NCBI GenBank assembly: GCA_017882835.1
Contig: JADGOU010000022.1
Coordinates: 1 to 17,291 of the forward strand
Direction: 5' to 3'
Length of the DNA: 17,291 nt
DNA from: Frankiaceae bacterium
GTDB taxonomy: Bacteria > Actinomycetota > Actinomycetes > JADGOU01
Positions 7,074 to 13,650 of the stretch are shown piece after piece. Under the pieces are notes generated by a model that saw nothing but the letters and a program-made list of their open reading frames with translations, did not search any database and was not told the origin of the DNA. The translations under genes were made by a program, and so were the position numbers. Positions within the stretch are counted from its first letter, which is position 1. Each line of letters starts with the position of its first letter.

Positions 7074-8321
7074 TCACACTTCGCCGTCCAGAAAAGCCGC
7101 TGCGGCCGCGATCTCGGCCGCGGATTCGACTTCGGCGCGGATCCGGGCCGGCGTCAGCGGTTCGTCGAGCAGTCGGGTGTACCGCTCGACCAGCGGCTGG
7201 CCGGTCGGTCGGGCCTCCAGCCAGGTGCCGAGCAGCCGGCGGCCCTCGACGTACGTCGTGATGTAGGCGCGCCACAGCGGGTCGGTGAGGAACCGCAGCG
7301 ACTGCCGGGCGCGGTCGGCGGGCACCAGCGCCCAGCGCTGCAGGTAGGTCACCACCTCGTCCTCCCCCCAGCCGTAGTCGTGCAGCATCAGGGCGGCGTC
7401 CTGGCGCACCCCGTCCAGCGGCAGCACCGCCTCGGCCACCGCCTCGGCCAGCTCGCCGTCGAAGGACAGGCCGAGATCGGCGTAGATCTCCTGCGCCCAG
7501 CGGCCCCAGCCGGGGCCGAGCGCCGCCGGCACGCCGAGGTCGGCCAGCCCTTCGGCCATCAGGCACTCCGGGGTGTTGACCAGGAAGATCGTGTGCTCTA
7601 GCCGGCCGCCGGTGGCCACCAAGCGCTGGTCCTTGCGGCAGTGTTCGGTGTGGTGCCCGGGGTAGGTCTCGTGCGCGACCAGCGCGGGCAACCCGGACAA
7701 CCGGTTGGGCAGGTCGCCGTTGATCGCCACCAGGCTGGCGTAGTTGCCGCGGTAGTAGTTGAAGCCCGACCACGGCTTGTCGGTGACGACCTCGTACTCG
7801 ACGGTCTCCCGCGCCGGCAACCCGACCTCGCGGCGGACGATATCGCGCAGCGCGCTGGAGATGGCCAGCACGCAGTCGCGCAGCCGCTCCGGCGGCACCT
7901 CGTCGGCCGTTCGGTACGCCGGGTACCGCTCGGCCAGCGATCCGGCGCCCGGCAGCAGCCGGTCGAGAGCAGCGTGTGCGTCGGCGTAGCGCTCCGGGTC
8001 GCCGCGGCTGGGGCGGACCTGGAAGTAGGCGGCCACCTCGTCGACGTAGCCGATCTCGGTGCCGGCCAGCTTGCGGCCGCTGACCTCCAGGCCGCGCAGC
8101 TGCCCGGCCAGGAAGGCGACCCGCTCCTCGGCCAGGCCGGCCGATGGCAGCTCGGTGCGCAGCTCGTGGGCTCGGTCCGCCAGCCGGGCCGGATCCGGCG
8201 GCGGCTCGGCGGCGACCCGAGCACGCAGTACCGGGTCACCGGTGTAAGCGTCGACGAAGCCTTCGACCAACCGGTCGAAGCGCAGCCCGAGCTGCACGTA
8301 CTCGCGGGGCACGTCCAACAC
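7074..8321 (-). CDS. DUF885 family protein, predicted zinc metallopeptidase-like
   Basis: A 415-residue member of DUF885. The key motif is VAHETYPGHH (about 215-224): HE followed by PGHH, the putative metal-binding helix of this family. AEGLADLG (Glu257) gives a plausible third ligand. WSGFNYYRGNYASLVAINGD and FLVNTPECLMAEGL are also typical. Function is unproven; relation to metallopeptidases is from family knowledge. No signal peptide is visible, so it is likely cytoplasmic. The start is uncertain: GTG 8321 and TTG 8324 both follow GAGGAA (8333-8338). The frame stays open far upstream, but that part overlaps the isoprenyl transferase in another frame and has no family similarity. It lies 35 bp downstream of that gene on the same strand, so the two are probably co-transcribed. 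Confidence 0.85.
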   Translation of the reverse strand: MLDVPREYVQLGLRFDRLVEGFVDAYTGDPVLRARVAAEPPPDPARLADRAHELRTELPSAGLAEERVAFLAGQLRGLEVSGRKLAGTEIGYVDEVAAYFQVRPSRGDPERYADAHAALDRLLPGAGSLAERYPAYRTADEVPPERLRDCVLAISSALRDIVRREVGLPARETVEYEVVTDKPWSGFNYYRGNYASLVAINGDLPNRLSGLPALVAHETYPGHHTEHCRKDQRLVATGGRLEHTIFLVNTPECLMAEGLADLGVPAALGPGWGRWAQEIYADLGLSFDGELAEAVAEAVLPLDGVRQDAALMLHDYGWGEDEVVTYLQRWALVPADRARQSLRFLTDPLWRAYITTYVEGRRLLGTWLEARPTGQPLVERYTRLLDEPLTPARIRAEVESAAEIAAAAAFLDGEV

Positions 8322-8356
8322 CAATGTCCCATTCCTCGACGGGGTGACGGCCGGGC

Positions 8357-9121
8357 TCAGGCGCCGTACCGGCGGTGCCGGTTGGCGTAGTCGCGCAGCG
8401 CCCGCAGGAAGTCCACCCGGCGGAAGTCCGGCCAGTAGGCGTCGCAGAAGTAGAACTCCGAGTGCGCGCTCTGCCAGAGCAGGAAGCCGGACAGCCGCTG
8501 CTCCCCCGACGTGCGGATCACTAGGTCGGGATCGGGCTGGCCCCGGGTGTAGAGATGTTCGGCAATGTGCTCGACGTCGATGAAGGCAGCGACCTCGTCG
8601 ATGTTCACTCCGTCGCGGGCGTGCTTGGCCAGCAGGGAGCGAACGGCGTCGGCGATCTCCCGTCGGCCGCCGTACCCAATGGCGACATTGACTATCAGGC
8701 CGGTCTTGTCCGCCGTATCGTCGGCCGCCTCCTTGAGCATCCGGGCGGTCCGGTCCGGCAACAGGTCCAGGGAGCCAACCGGGTGGATGCGCCACGGGCG
8801 CTCGGCTCGAGCCAGGTCGACCACCGTGGCCTCGATGATCGACAGCAGCGGCTCCAGTTCGTCGACCGGCCGGCTCAGGTTGTCGGTGGACAGCAGCCAC
8901 AGCGTGACGACCTCGACTTTGCTGTCCTCGCACCAGCCAAGCAGCTCTTCGATCTTGTCTGCTCCCCGGCGATGTCCGGAACTGGGGTCGGAGCCGACGG
9001 CGCGCGCCCAGCGCCGGTTGCCGTCGAGAATGACGCCGACGTGGCGGGGAACCGGCGCCCCGGCCAGCGACCGAGCGAGCCGCTGCTCATACAAGCCGTA
9101 CAGGAGGTCGCGCAAGCCCAC
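8357..9121 (-). CDS. uppS: Cis-isoprenyl transferase, short-chain (Z-farnesyl diphosphate synthase) type
   Basis: Condenses isopentenyl diphosphate with an allylic diphosphate in cis, for the decaprenyl/undecaprenyl carrier pathway. The 254-residue protein has DGNRRWAR (33-40, catalytic Asp33 and diphosphate-binding Arg), LLSTDNL (76-82), NVAIGYGGRREI (145-156) and RTSGEQRLSGFLLWQSAHSE (203-222). It resembles Rv1086, which makes omega,E,Z-farnesyl diphosphate, more than long-chain UppS: LWLLSTDNL stands where long-chain enzymes have AFSxENW. The start is GTG 9121, with GGAGG and GGAG in the purine-rich stretch just upstream and alignment to Rv1086's short N-terminus; 69 further codons are open upstream but look non-coding and repetitive. 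The symbol uppS is the general family name. Confidence 0.92.
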   Translation of the reverse strand: MGLRDLLYGLYEQRLARSLAGAPVPRHVGVILDGNRRWARAVGSDPSSGHRRGADKIEELLGWCEDSKVEVVTLWLLSTDNLSRPVDELEPLLSIIEATVVDLARAERPWRIHPVGSLDLLPDRTARMLKEAADDTADKTGLIVNVAIGYGGRREIADAVRSLLAKHARDGVNIDEVAAFIDVEHIAEHLYTRGQPDPDLVIRTSGEQRLSGFLLWQSAHSEFYFCDAYWPDFRRVDFLRALRDYANRHRRYGA

Positions 9122-9155
9122 GTCCGCTCCACCTCCACCGTGGATCCCTGCCCAC

Positions 9156-9161
9156 AGTATC
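9156..9161 (-). promoter_or_regulatory. Possible -10 box of the isoprenyl transferase gene
   Basis: On the minus strand GATACT lies 35 nt upstream of the GTG start and matches the TAnnnT-like -10 pattern reasonably. No convincing -35 hexamer was found 16-18 nt further upstream. Confidence 0.3.
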
Positions 9162-9261
9162 GGGCCGGGACACGCCGAAGCCCTGTCGGCAGAGTCGCTA
9201 TTGCGATCGTGGTGCGGCGGGAGCACGCTCCCACGGCGTGTCCCGAGCGCTGGGTGCACCG

Positions 9262-9382
9262 CGATCGCCTCGGGGGCGGAGGCAATCACGATCACCACGA
9301 TCACCTCGGGGCTGGGTCGGGAGATCACCGCGGAACGCCTCGGGGCGGAGGCGGGCGATCACCGCGGAACGCCTCGAGCGCG
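9262..9382. repeat. Degenerate ~34-bp tandem repeats in the uppS-pckG gap
   Basis: The gene-free stretch 9122-9450 contains recurring blocks. GATCACCGCGGAACGCCTCG occurs exactly twice, at 9323-9342 and 9357-9376 (period 34). GCCTCGGGG(G)CGGAGGC occurs at about 9267-9283 and 9337-9352. ACGATCACC occurs in tandem at 9288-9296 and 9297-9305. GATC(A/G)CC appears five times in about 100 bp. GCCTC/GAGGC within the units can form small stems. Nothing coding is recognisable here. Confidence 0.65.
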
Positions 9383-9395
9383 GGCATAACGCGCC

Positions 9396-9419
9396 AAAGC
9401 CCCGCCTGATGAGCGGGGC
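9396..9419 (-). terminator. Rho-independent-type terminator of pckG
   Basis: Read on the minus strand, GCCCCGC, a 7-nt loop TCATCAG, and GCGGGGC form a perfect 7-bp GC stem followed by TTT. It begins 31 nt after the pckG stop codon. Confidence 0.7.
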
Positions 9420-9450
9420 GGGGCCTCGGGCAGGCTGGCTCGGCTAGCGG

Positions 9451-11274
9451 TCAGGCGTTGAGCCGCTCGACCAGAGCCTCGTACTCCTGCTGCAGCGCGG
9501 GCGGCAGCCGGTCGCCGAACTTCGCGTAGTCGGCCGGAATCAGCGAGGCCTCCTCGCGCCAGACGTCCTCATCCACCGTCAGCAGCAGGTCGAGCTGGGA
9601 GTCGGTGAGGTCCAGTCCACTGACGTCCAGCGAACCCTTGGCCGGCAGCAGGCCGATCGGGGTCTCCACGGCCTCGGCCTTGCCTTCGAGCCGCTCCACG
9701 ATCCACTTGAGCACCCGGCTGTTGTCGCCGAAGCCCGGCCAGACGAACTTGCCGGCCGCGTCCTTGCGGAACCAGTTGACCTGGTAGATCTTGGGCAGCT
9801 TGTCGGGGTCCCCCTTGGCCCCGATGCTCAGCCAGTGACCGAAGTAGTCGGCCATGTTGTAGCCGCAGAACGGCAGCATGGCGAATGGGTCGCGGCGCAG
9901 GGCGCCGACTTTGCCCTCCGCGGCGGCGGTGGCTTCCGAGGCGACCGTGGAGGCGAGGAACACGCCGTGCTGCCAGTCCCGCGCCTCGGTTACCAGCGGG
10001 ACGGCGCTCGCGCGGCGGCCACCGAACAGGAATGCCGAGATCGGCACGCCGGCAGGGTCCTCCCACTCGTCGGCAATGGTCGGGCACTGGCCGGCCGGCG
10101 CCGTGAAGCGGGAGTTGGGGTGCGCGGCGGGCTCCGGAGACTCCGGCGTCCAGTCGCGGCCCTTCCAGTCGATCAGGTGTGCGGGCTTGTCTTCGGTGAG
10201 CCCCTCCCACCACACGTCGCCGTCGTCGGTCAGCGCGACGTTGGTGTAGATGCAGTTGGCGTAGAGCGTTTCGATCGCGTTCTTATTGGTCTTCACCCCG
10301 GTGCCGGGAGCGACCCCGAAGAAGCCGTACTCCGGGTTGATCGCGTGCAGCCGACCGTCCTCGCCAAAGCGCATCCAGCAGATGTCGTCACCGACCGTCT
10401 CGGCCTTCCAGCCGGGGATCGTCGGCTGCAACATCGCCAGGTTGGTCTTGCCACAGGCCGACGGGAACGCGCCCGATATGTAACGGACGTCGCCATCGGG
10501 CGCGGTCAGCTTCAGGATCAGCATGTGCTCGGCCAGCCAGCCCGCGTCCCTGGCCATCACCGAGGCGATGCGCAGGGCGTAGCACTTCTTGCCCAGCAGG
10601 GCGTTGCCGCCGTACCCGGAGCCGAACGACCAGATCTCGCGGGTCTCGGGGTAGTGGACGATGTACTTCTCGCTGTTGCACGGCCAGGGCACGTCCTGCT
10701 CGCCGTCCGCCAGCGGCTTGCCGACGGTGTGCACGGCCGGAACGAAGAAGCCGTCCTCGCCCAGCAGGTCGAGCGTGCCGGTGCCCATCCGGGTCATGAT
10801 CCGCATGGACACGACGACGTACGGCGAGTCGGTGAGCTCCACGCCGAGCTCAGAGATCGCCGAGCCGAGCGGCCCCATGGAGAACGGCACCACGTAGAGC
10901 GTCCGGCCGCGCATACACCCGTCGAACAGCGGCTGCAGGGTAGCCCGCATCTCCGCGGGAGCCATCCAGTTGTTGGTCGGGCCGGCGTTCTCCGGCTTCT
11001 CCGAGCAGATGAACGTGCGGCTCTCCACCCGGGCGACGTCGGTCGGGTTCGAAGCAGCGTAAAAGCTGTTCGGCCGCTTGTCCGGGTTGAGCCGCTTGAA
11101 GGTGCCGGCCTCGACCATCATCGAGGTCAGGCGGTCCCACTCCTCATCCGAGCCGTCACACCACTCCACCCGGTCGGGCTTGGTGAGCTCGGCCACCTCG
11201 CGCACCCAGTTGATCAACTTCTGGTGCTTGGTGGGAGCTTGGTCGAGACCAGCGATTGTCGACGCGGTAGTCAT
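9451..11274 (-). CDS. pckG: Phosphoenolpyruvate carboxykinase (GTP)
   Basis: Converts oxaloacetate and GTP to PEP, CO2 and GDP, the entry step to gluconeogenesis in the cytoplasm. The 607-residue length fits the GTP class (about 600; the ATP class is shorter and unrelated in sequence). Motifs include RTFICSEKPENAGPTNNW (86-103), FGSGYGGNALLGKKC (217-231), the P-loop FPSACGKTN (270-278) with the reactive active-site Cys274, the metal-site VGDDICWM (294-301), PEYGFFGVAPGTG, and FGGRRAS. The ATG at 11274 is chosen because GAGGAGAGG ends 5 nt upstream; an in-frame GTG 11 codons earlier lacks that support. The gene is monocistronic: a terminator follows it and the next upstream gene on the same strand ends 148 bp away. 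The paired 11-bp repeat at 11378-11399 may control it. Confidence 0.98.
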   Translation of the reverse strand: MTTASTIAGLDQAPTKHQKLINWVREVAELTKPDRVEWCDGSDEEWDRLTSMMVEAGTFKRLNPDKRPNSFYAASNPTDVARVESRTFICSEKPENAGPTNNWMAPAEMRATLQPLFDGCMRGRTLYVVPFSMGPLGSAISELGVELTDSPYVVVSMRIMTRMGTGTLDLLGEDGFFVPAVHTVGKPLADGEQDVPWPCNSEKYIVHYPETREIWSFGSGYGGNALLGKKCYALRIASVMARDAGWLAEHMLILKLTAPDGDVRYISGAFPSACGKTNLAMLQPTIPGWKAETVGDDICWMRFGEDGRLHAINPEYGFFGVAPGTGVKTNKNAIETLYANCIYTNVALTDDGDVWWEGLTEDKPAHLIDWKGRDWTPESPEPAAHPNSRFTAPAGQCPTIADEWEDPAGVPISAFLFGGRRASAVPLVTEARDWQHGVFLASTVASEATAAAEGKVGALRRDPFAMLPFCGYNMADYFGHWLSIGAKGDPDKLPKIYQVNWFRKDAAGKFVWPGFGDNSRVLKWIVERLEGKAEAVETPIGLLPAKGSLDVSGLDLTDSQLDLLLTVDEDVWREEASLIPADYAKFGDRLPPALQQEYEALVERLNA

Positions 11275-11351
11275 GGCATCCTCTCCTCGGGTTCGCCCAG
11301 AGCCCATTCACGACAGACGCCCACGATTGGGCTCGCCGTCGGCTGAGGGTG

Positions 11352-11357
11352 ACATTA
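11352..11357 (-). promoter_or_regulatory. Putative pckG -10 box
   Basis: TAATGT on the minus strand fits the TAnnnT -10 consensus and would give a leader of about 70 nt. No standard -35 is seen; instead the paired 11-bp element lies about 21 bp further upstream, in the place expected for a -35 or activator site. Confidence 0.3.
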
Positions 11358-11374
11358 CCGTCTCCCCTACCGTT

Positions 11375-11401
11375 GGAGGGAGTCCCCTGGGAGTCCCCTC
11401 C
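11375..11401. promoter_or_regulatory. Paired 11-bp palindromic element upstream of pckG, also a possible dpp operon terminator
   Basis: GGGAGTCCCCT occurs twice in exact tandem (11378-11388 and 11389-11399). Each copy contains GGGAGTCCC, a palindrome except at its central base, so the two sites lie one helical turn apart on the same DNA face, as for cooperative regulator binding. The outer bases GGAGGG and CCCTCC also pair, with an inner TCCC/GGGA stem, so the same DNA transcribed leftward from dppF could fold as a terminator. No T-run follows. Confidence 0.45.
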
Positions 11402-11422
11402 GGCCGGACCATTGATTCCGCC

Positions 11423-12457
11423 TCAGGCCTCGGCTGCCGGCACGGAGCCGGCGTAAGTGGGCGTGATCTGCCCGGCCGCGACCTCCTCGGCCCAGTGGCA
11501 GAACACTTGATGGCCCGGCCGCAGCTCGCGCAGGGCCGGCACCTCGTCGTGGCAGCGGGTCGGCTGCCGGAACGGGCAGCGGGTGTGGAACCGGCACCCG
11601 CCGGGCGGGTTGGCCGGAGACGGGAGGTCGCCGACCAGCAGCAGCCGCTCCCGGCGGTCCTCGACCTCCGGATCCGGGATGGGAATGGCCGACAGCAGCG
11701 CGATCGTGTAGGGGTGCAGCGGCTCGTCGTACAGGGTGTCGGACGGCGCTACCTCAACGATCACGCCGAGGTACATGACGGCGATCGTCTCGCTGATGTG
11801 GCGCACCACGGCCAGATCGTGGGCGATCACCAAATAGGTCAGGTTCAGCCGCTGCTGCAGCTCCTCCAGCAGGTTGACCACCTGGGCCTGGATGGACACG
11901 TCGAGGGCGGACACCGGCTCGTCGGCGATGATCAGGTCCGGGGACAGCGCGATGGCCCGGGCGATGCCGACCCGCTGCCGCTGCCCCCCGGAGAACTCGT
12001 GCGGGAACCGGGAGACGGCGTTGGTGGGCAGGCCGACCACGTCGAGCAGCTCTCGGACGCGGGCGTCCAGCGCCGGGCCGGCGACGACGTCGTGCGTGCG
12101 CAGCGGCTCGGCCAGGATCGAGCCGATGCTCTGCCGCGGGTCCAGGCTGGACAGCGGATCCTGGAACACCATCTGCATCCGCCGGCGCAACCGGCGCAGC
12201 TCCTCGCCGGTCTTGGCGAACACGTCCTCGCCGTCGAAGAACACGCTCCCGGCGGTGGCCGGCTCCAGGCGCAGCAGCGCGCGACCGACAGTGCTCTTGC
12301 CGCAGCCGGACTCCCCTACCAGGCCCAGCGTGGTCCCGCGGTCGATGTCGAGGTCGACGCCGTCGACGGCGCGCACCGCCCCCACGGTCCGTTCGAAGAT
12401 CACGCCAGCGCGGATGGGGAAGTGCACCTTCAGCCCGCGGACCTCGACCAGGCTCAC
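11423..12457 (-). CDS. dppF: Oligopeptide/dipeptide ABC transporter ATPase (DppF/OppF-type)
   Basis: One of the two ATPases driving the peptide importer, on the cytoplasmic face of the membrane. The 344-residue protein has Walker A GESGCGKST (48-56), Q-loop Gln99, signature FSGGQRQR (155-162), Walker B LIIADE (175-180), and switch His213. The C-terminus has the oligopeptide/dipeptide extension HPYTIALLSAIP (248-259) followed by four cysteines at 288, 294, 302 and 320 (C-x5-C-x7-C-x17-C). In M. tuberculosis OppABCD a comparable cluster domain is reported to hold an iron-sulfur centre, from memory. The GTG start at 12457 overlaps the dppD stop as GTGA (4 bp), so it is coupled; the longer open frame upstream is overlap with dppD. 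The gene is the last in the operon. Confidence 0.93.
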   Translation of the reverse strand: MSLVEVRGLKVHFPIRAGVIFERTVGAVRAVDGVDLDIDRGTTLGLVGESGCGKSTVGRALLRLEPATAGSVFFDGEDVFAKTGEELRRLRRRMQMVFQDPLSSLDPRQSIGSILAEPLRTHDVVAGPALDARVRELLDVVGLPTNAVSRFPHEFSGGQRQRVGIARAIALSPDLIIADEPVSALDVSIQAQVVNLLEELQQRLNLTYLVIAHDLAVVRHISETIAVMYLGVIVEVAPSDTLYDEPLHPYTIALLSAIPIPDPEVEDRRERLLLVGDLPSPANPPGGCRFHTRCPFRQPTRCHDEVPALRELRPGHQVFCHWAEEVAAGQITPTYAGSVPAAEA

Positions 12458-13650
12458 GGCCGCGCTTCCGGCTCGACACCGCGACCGAGCGGGGGGACAC
12501 CGTCGGGTTCGACGCCGGGCGGCGGCACCGGGTTGCAGCAGCGCACCAGGTGCGGGATGGCGGTGGTGTCCGCGCCCGGCTCGTCGGCCGGCAGCAGATC
12601 GGGCGCCCCCTGGGTGCACGGCGGCACCCGGCGGGTGCAGCGCGGGACGAAGGCACAGCCCTGGGTCCAGGGCAGGGTGTCCCGCGGCGATCCGGGGATC
12701 GGCTGCAGCGGCGTACCGCGGGCCTGGTCGAGCCGCGGCACCGATGCCAGCAGGCCGGTCGTGTAGGGGTGTCGCGGTCGCGCGAACAGCTCCCGGCGGC
12801 TGGCGGACTCGACGATCCGTCCGGCGTACATGACGTTGACCCGTTCGCACAGTCCGGCGACTACGCCCAGGTCGTGGGTGATGAGGATCAGCGCGGCCCC
12901 AGAGTCGACCACCAGGGCGCGCAGCAGCGCCAGGATCTGCGCCTGGATCGTGACGTCCAGGGCGGTGGTCGGCTCATCCGCGATCAGCAGCCGGGGCCGG
13001 CAGGCCAGCGCGATGGCGATCATGACCCGCTGGCGCATCCCGCCGGAGAGCTGATGGGGGTATGCCGACATCCGCGCGACCGGGTCCGGGATCCCGACCG
13101 TGCGCAGGGCCGCCGCCCCCTCCGTCCGGGCCTGGGCCCGGGACAGACCGCGATGGCGCTCCAGCACCTCGGTGATCTGCCGCCCGACGGTGAGCACGGG
13201 GTTGAGCGAGGACAGCGGGTCCTGGAAAACCATGGTCACGTCGCTGCCGCGCAGGTCGCGCAGCTGGTCGTCGGAGAGCGTCAACAGGTCGCGACCGTCG
13301 AAGTACGCCGAGCCGCTGATCTGGACCGCCCGCTTGGGCAGCAGGCCGAGTGCGGCCAGCGACGCGACGCTCTTGCCGGAACCCGACTCACCCACGATGC
13401 CGACCGACTGGCCGGGTAGGACGTCGAAGCTCACGCCGTCGACGGCCTGGACGTCGGGGTGCCCGCGGCGGGTGAAGCGCACGCTCAGGTCGCGCACGCT
13501 CAGCAGCGGCGCAGAGCCCGTAGACGCAGAGCCCGTAGACGCAGAGCCCGTAGACGCAGAGCCCGTAGACGCAGAGCCCGTAGACGCAGAGCCCGTAGAC
13601 GCGGCGGCCGCGGGTCCAGGCGCGACCGGTGCTCCCAGCGGCGTACTCAC
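12454..13650 (-). CDS. dppD: Oligopeptide/dipeptide ABC transporter ATPase (DppD/OppD-type) with repeat linker
   Basis: The partner ATPase of DppF. The 398-residue protein has Walker A GESGSGKS (87-94), Q-loop Gln143, signature LSGGMRQR (201-208), Walker B LLIADE (221-226) and switch His259. The C-terminal peptide-transporter extension HPYTTGLLASVP (294-305) is followed by Cys332, 338, 345 and 371 (C-x5-C-x6-C-x25-C). The first 50 residues are odd: an Ala/Pro-rich leader and six exact ASTGS repeats (17-46) before the ATPase domain begins at about LLSVRDLSV. Relatives normally start directly at that beta strand. The GTG start at 13650 overlaps the dppC stop as GTGA. An in-frame start after the repeats was not evident, so the linker should be translated. 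Confidence 0.92.
   Translation of the reverse strand: MSTPLGAPVAPGPAAAASTGSASTGSASTGSASTGSASTGSASTGSAPLLSVRDLSVRFTRRGHPDVQAVDGVSFDVLPGQSVGIVGESGSGKSVASLAALGLLPKRAVQISGSAYFDGRDLLTLSDDQLRDLRGSDVTMVFQDPLSSLNPVLTVGRQITEVLERHRGLSRAQARTEGAAALRTVGIPDPVARMSAYPHQLSGGMRQRVMIAIALACRPRLLIADEPTTALDVTIQAQILALLRALVVDSGAALILITHDLGVVAGLCERVNVMYAGRIVESASRRELFARPRHPYTTGLLASVPRLDQARGTPLQPIPGSPRDTLPWTQGCAFVPRCTRRVPPCTQGAPDLLPADEPGADTTAIPHLVRCCNPVPPPGVEPDGVPPLGRGVEPEARP
13511..13600. repeat. Six exact 15-bp tandem repeats inside dppD
   Basis: The unit GCAGAGCCCGTAGAC (plus strand) is repeated six times without a single mismatch, covering 90 bp. On the coding strand it encodes ASTGS with codons GCG TCT ACG GGC TCT. 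The 15-bp length keeps frame when copies are gained or lost. It uses TCT twice per unit, a rare serine codon in the rest of this GC-rich window. Confidence 0.97.

Noticed and set aside
6105..7601. About 500-codon + strand frame spanning the thioesterase, the palindrome and part of DUF885
   Set aside because: It runs through two genuine genes in the wrong frame and across a strong hairpin region; Arg/Ala/Pro-rich shadow composition.
8325..8933. Large N-terminal extension of the DUF885 frame
   Set aside because: It overlaps the isoprenyl transferase in another frame and lacks family similarity; good start sites exist at 8321/8324.
9122..9328. 69-codon N-terminal extension of the isoprenyl transferase frame
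   Set aside because: It covers degenerate repeats, has no similarity to the family, and the GTG at 9121 has purine-rich ribosome sites and fits the short N-terminus of Rv1086.
9835..11346. About 500-codon + strand open frame opposite pckG
   Set aside because: Exact antisense of a well-conserved PEP carboxykinase; composition is low-complexity Arg/Val/Gly and there is no recognisable domain.
13511..13600. CRISPR-like regular repeats
   Set aside because: Direct 15-bp tandem copies with no spacers, in frame within an ABC ATPase gene; not a CRISPR array.
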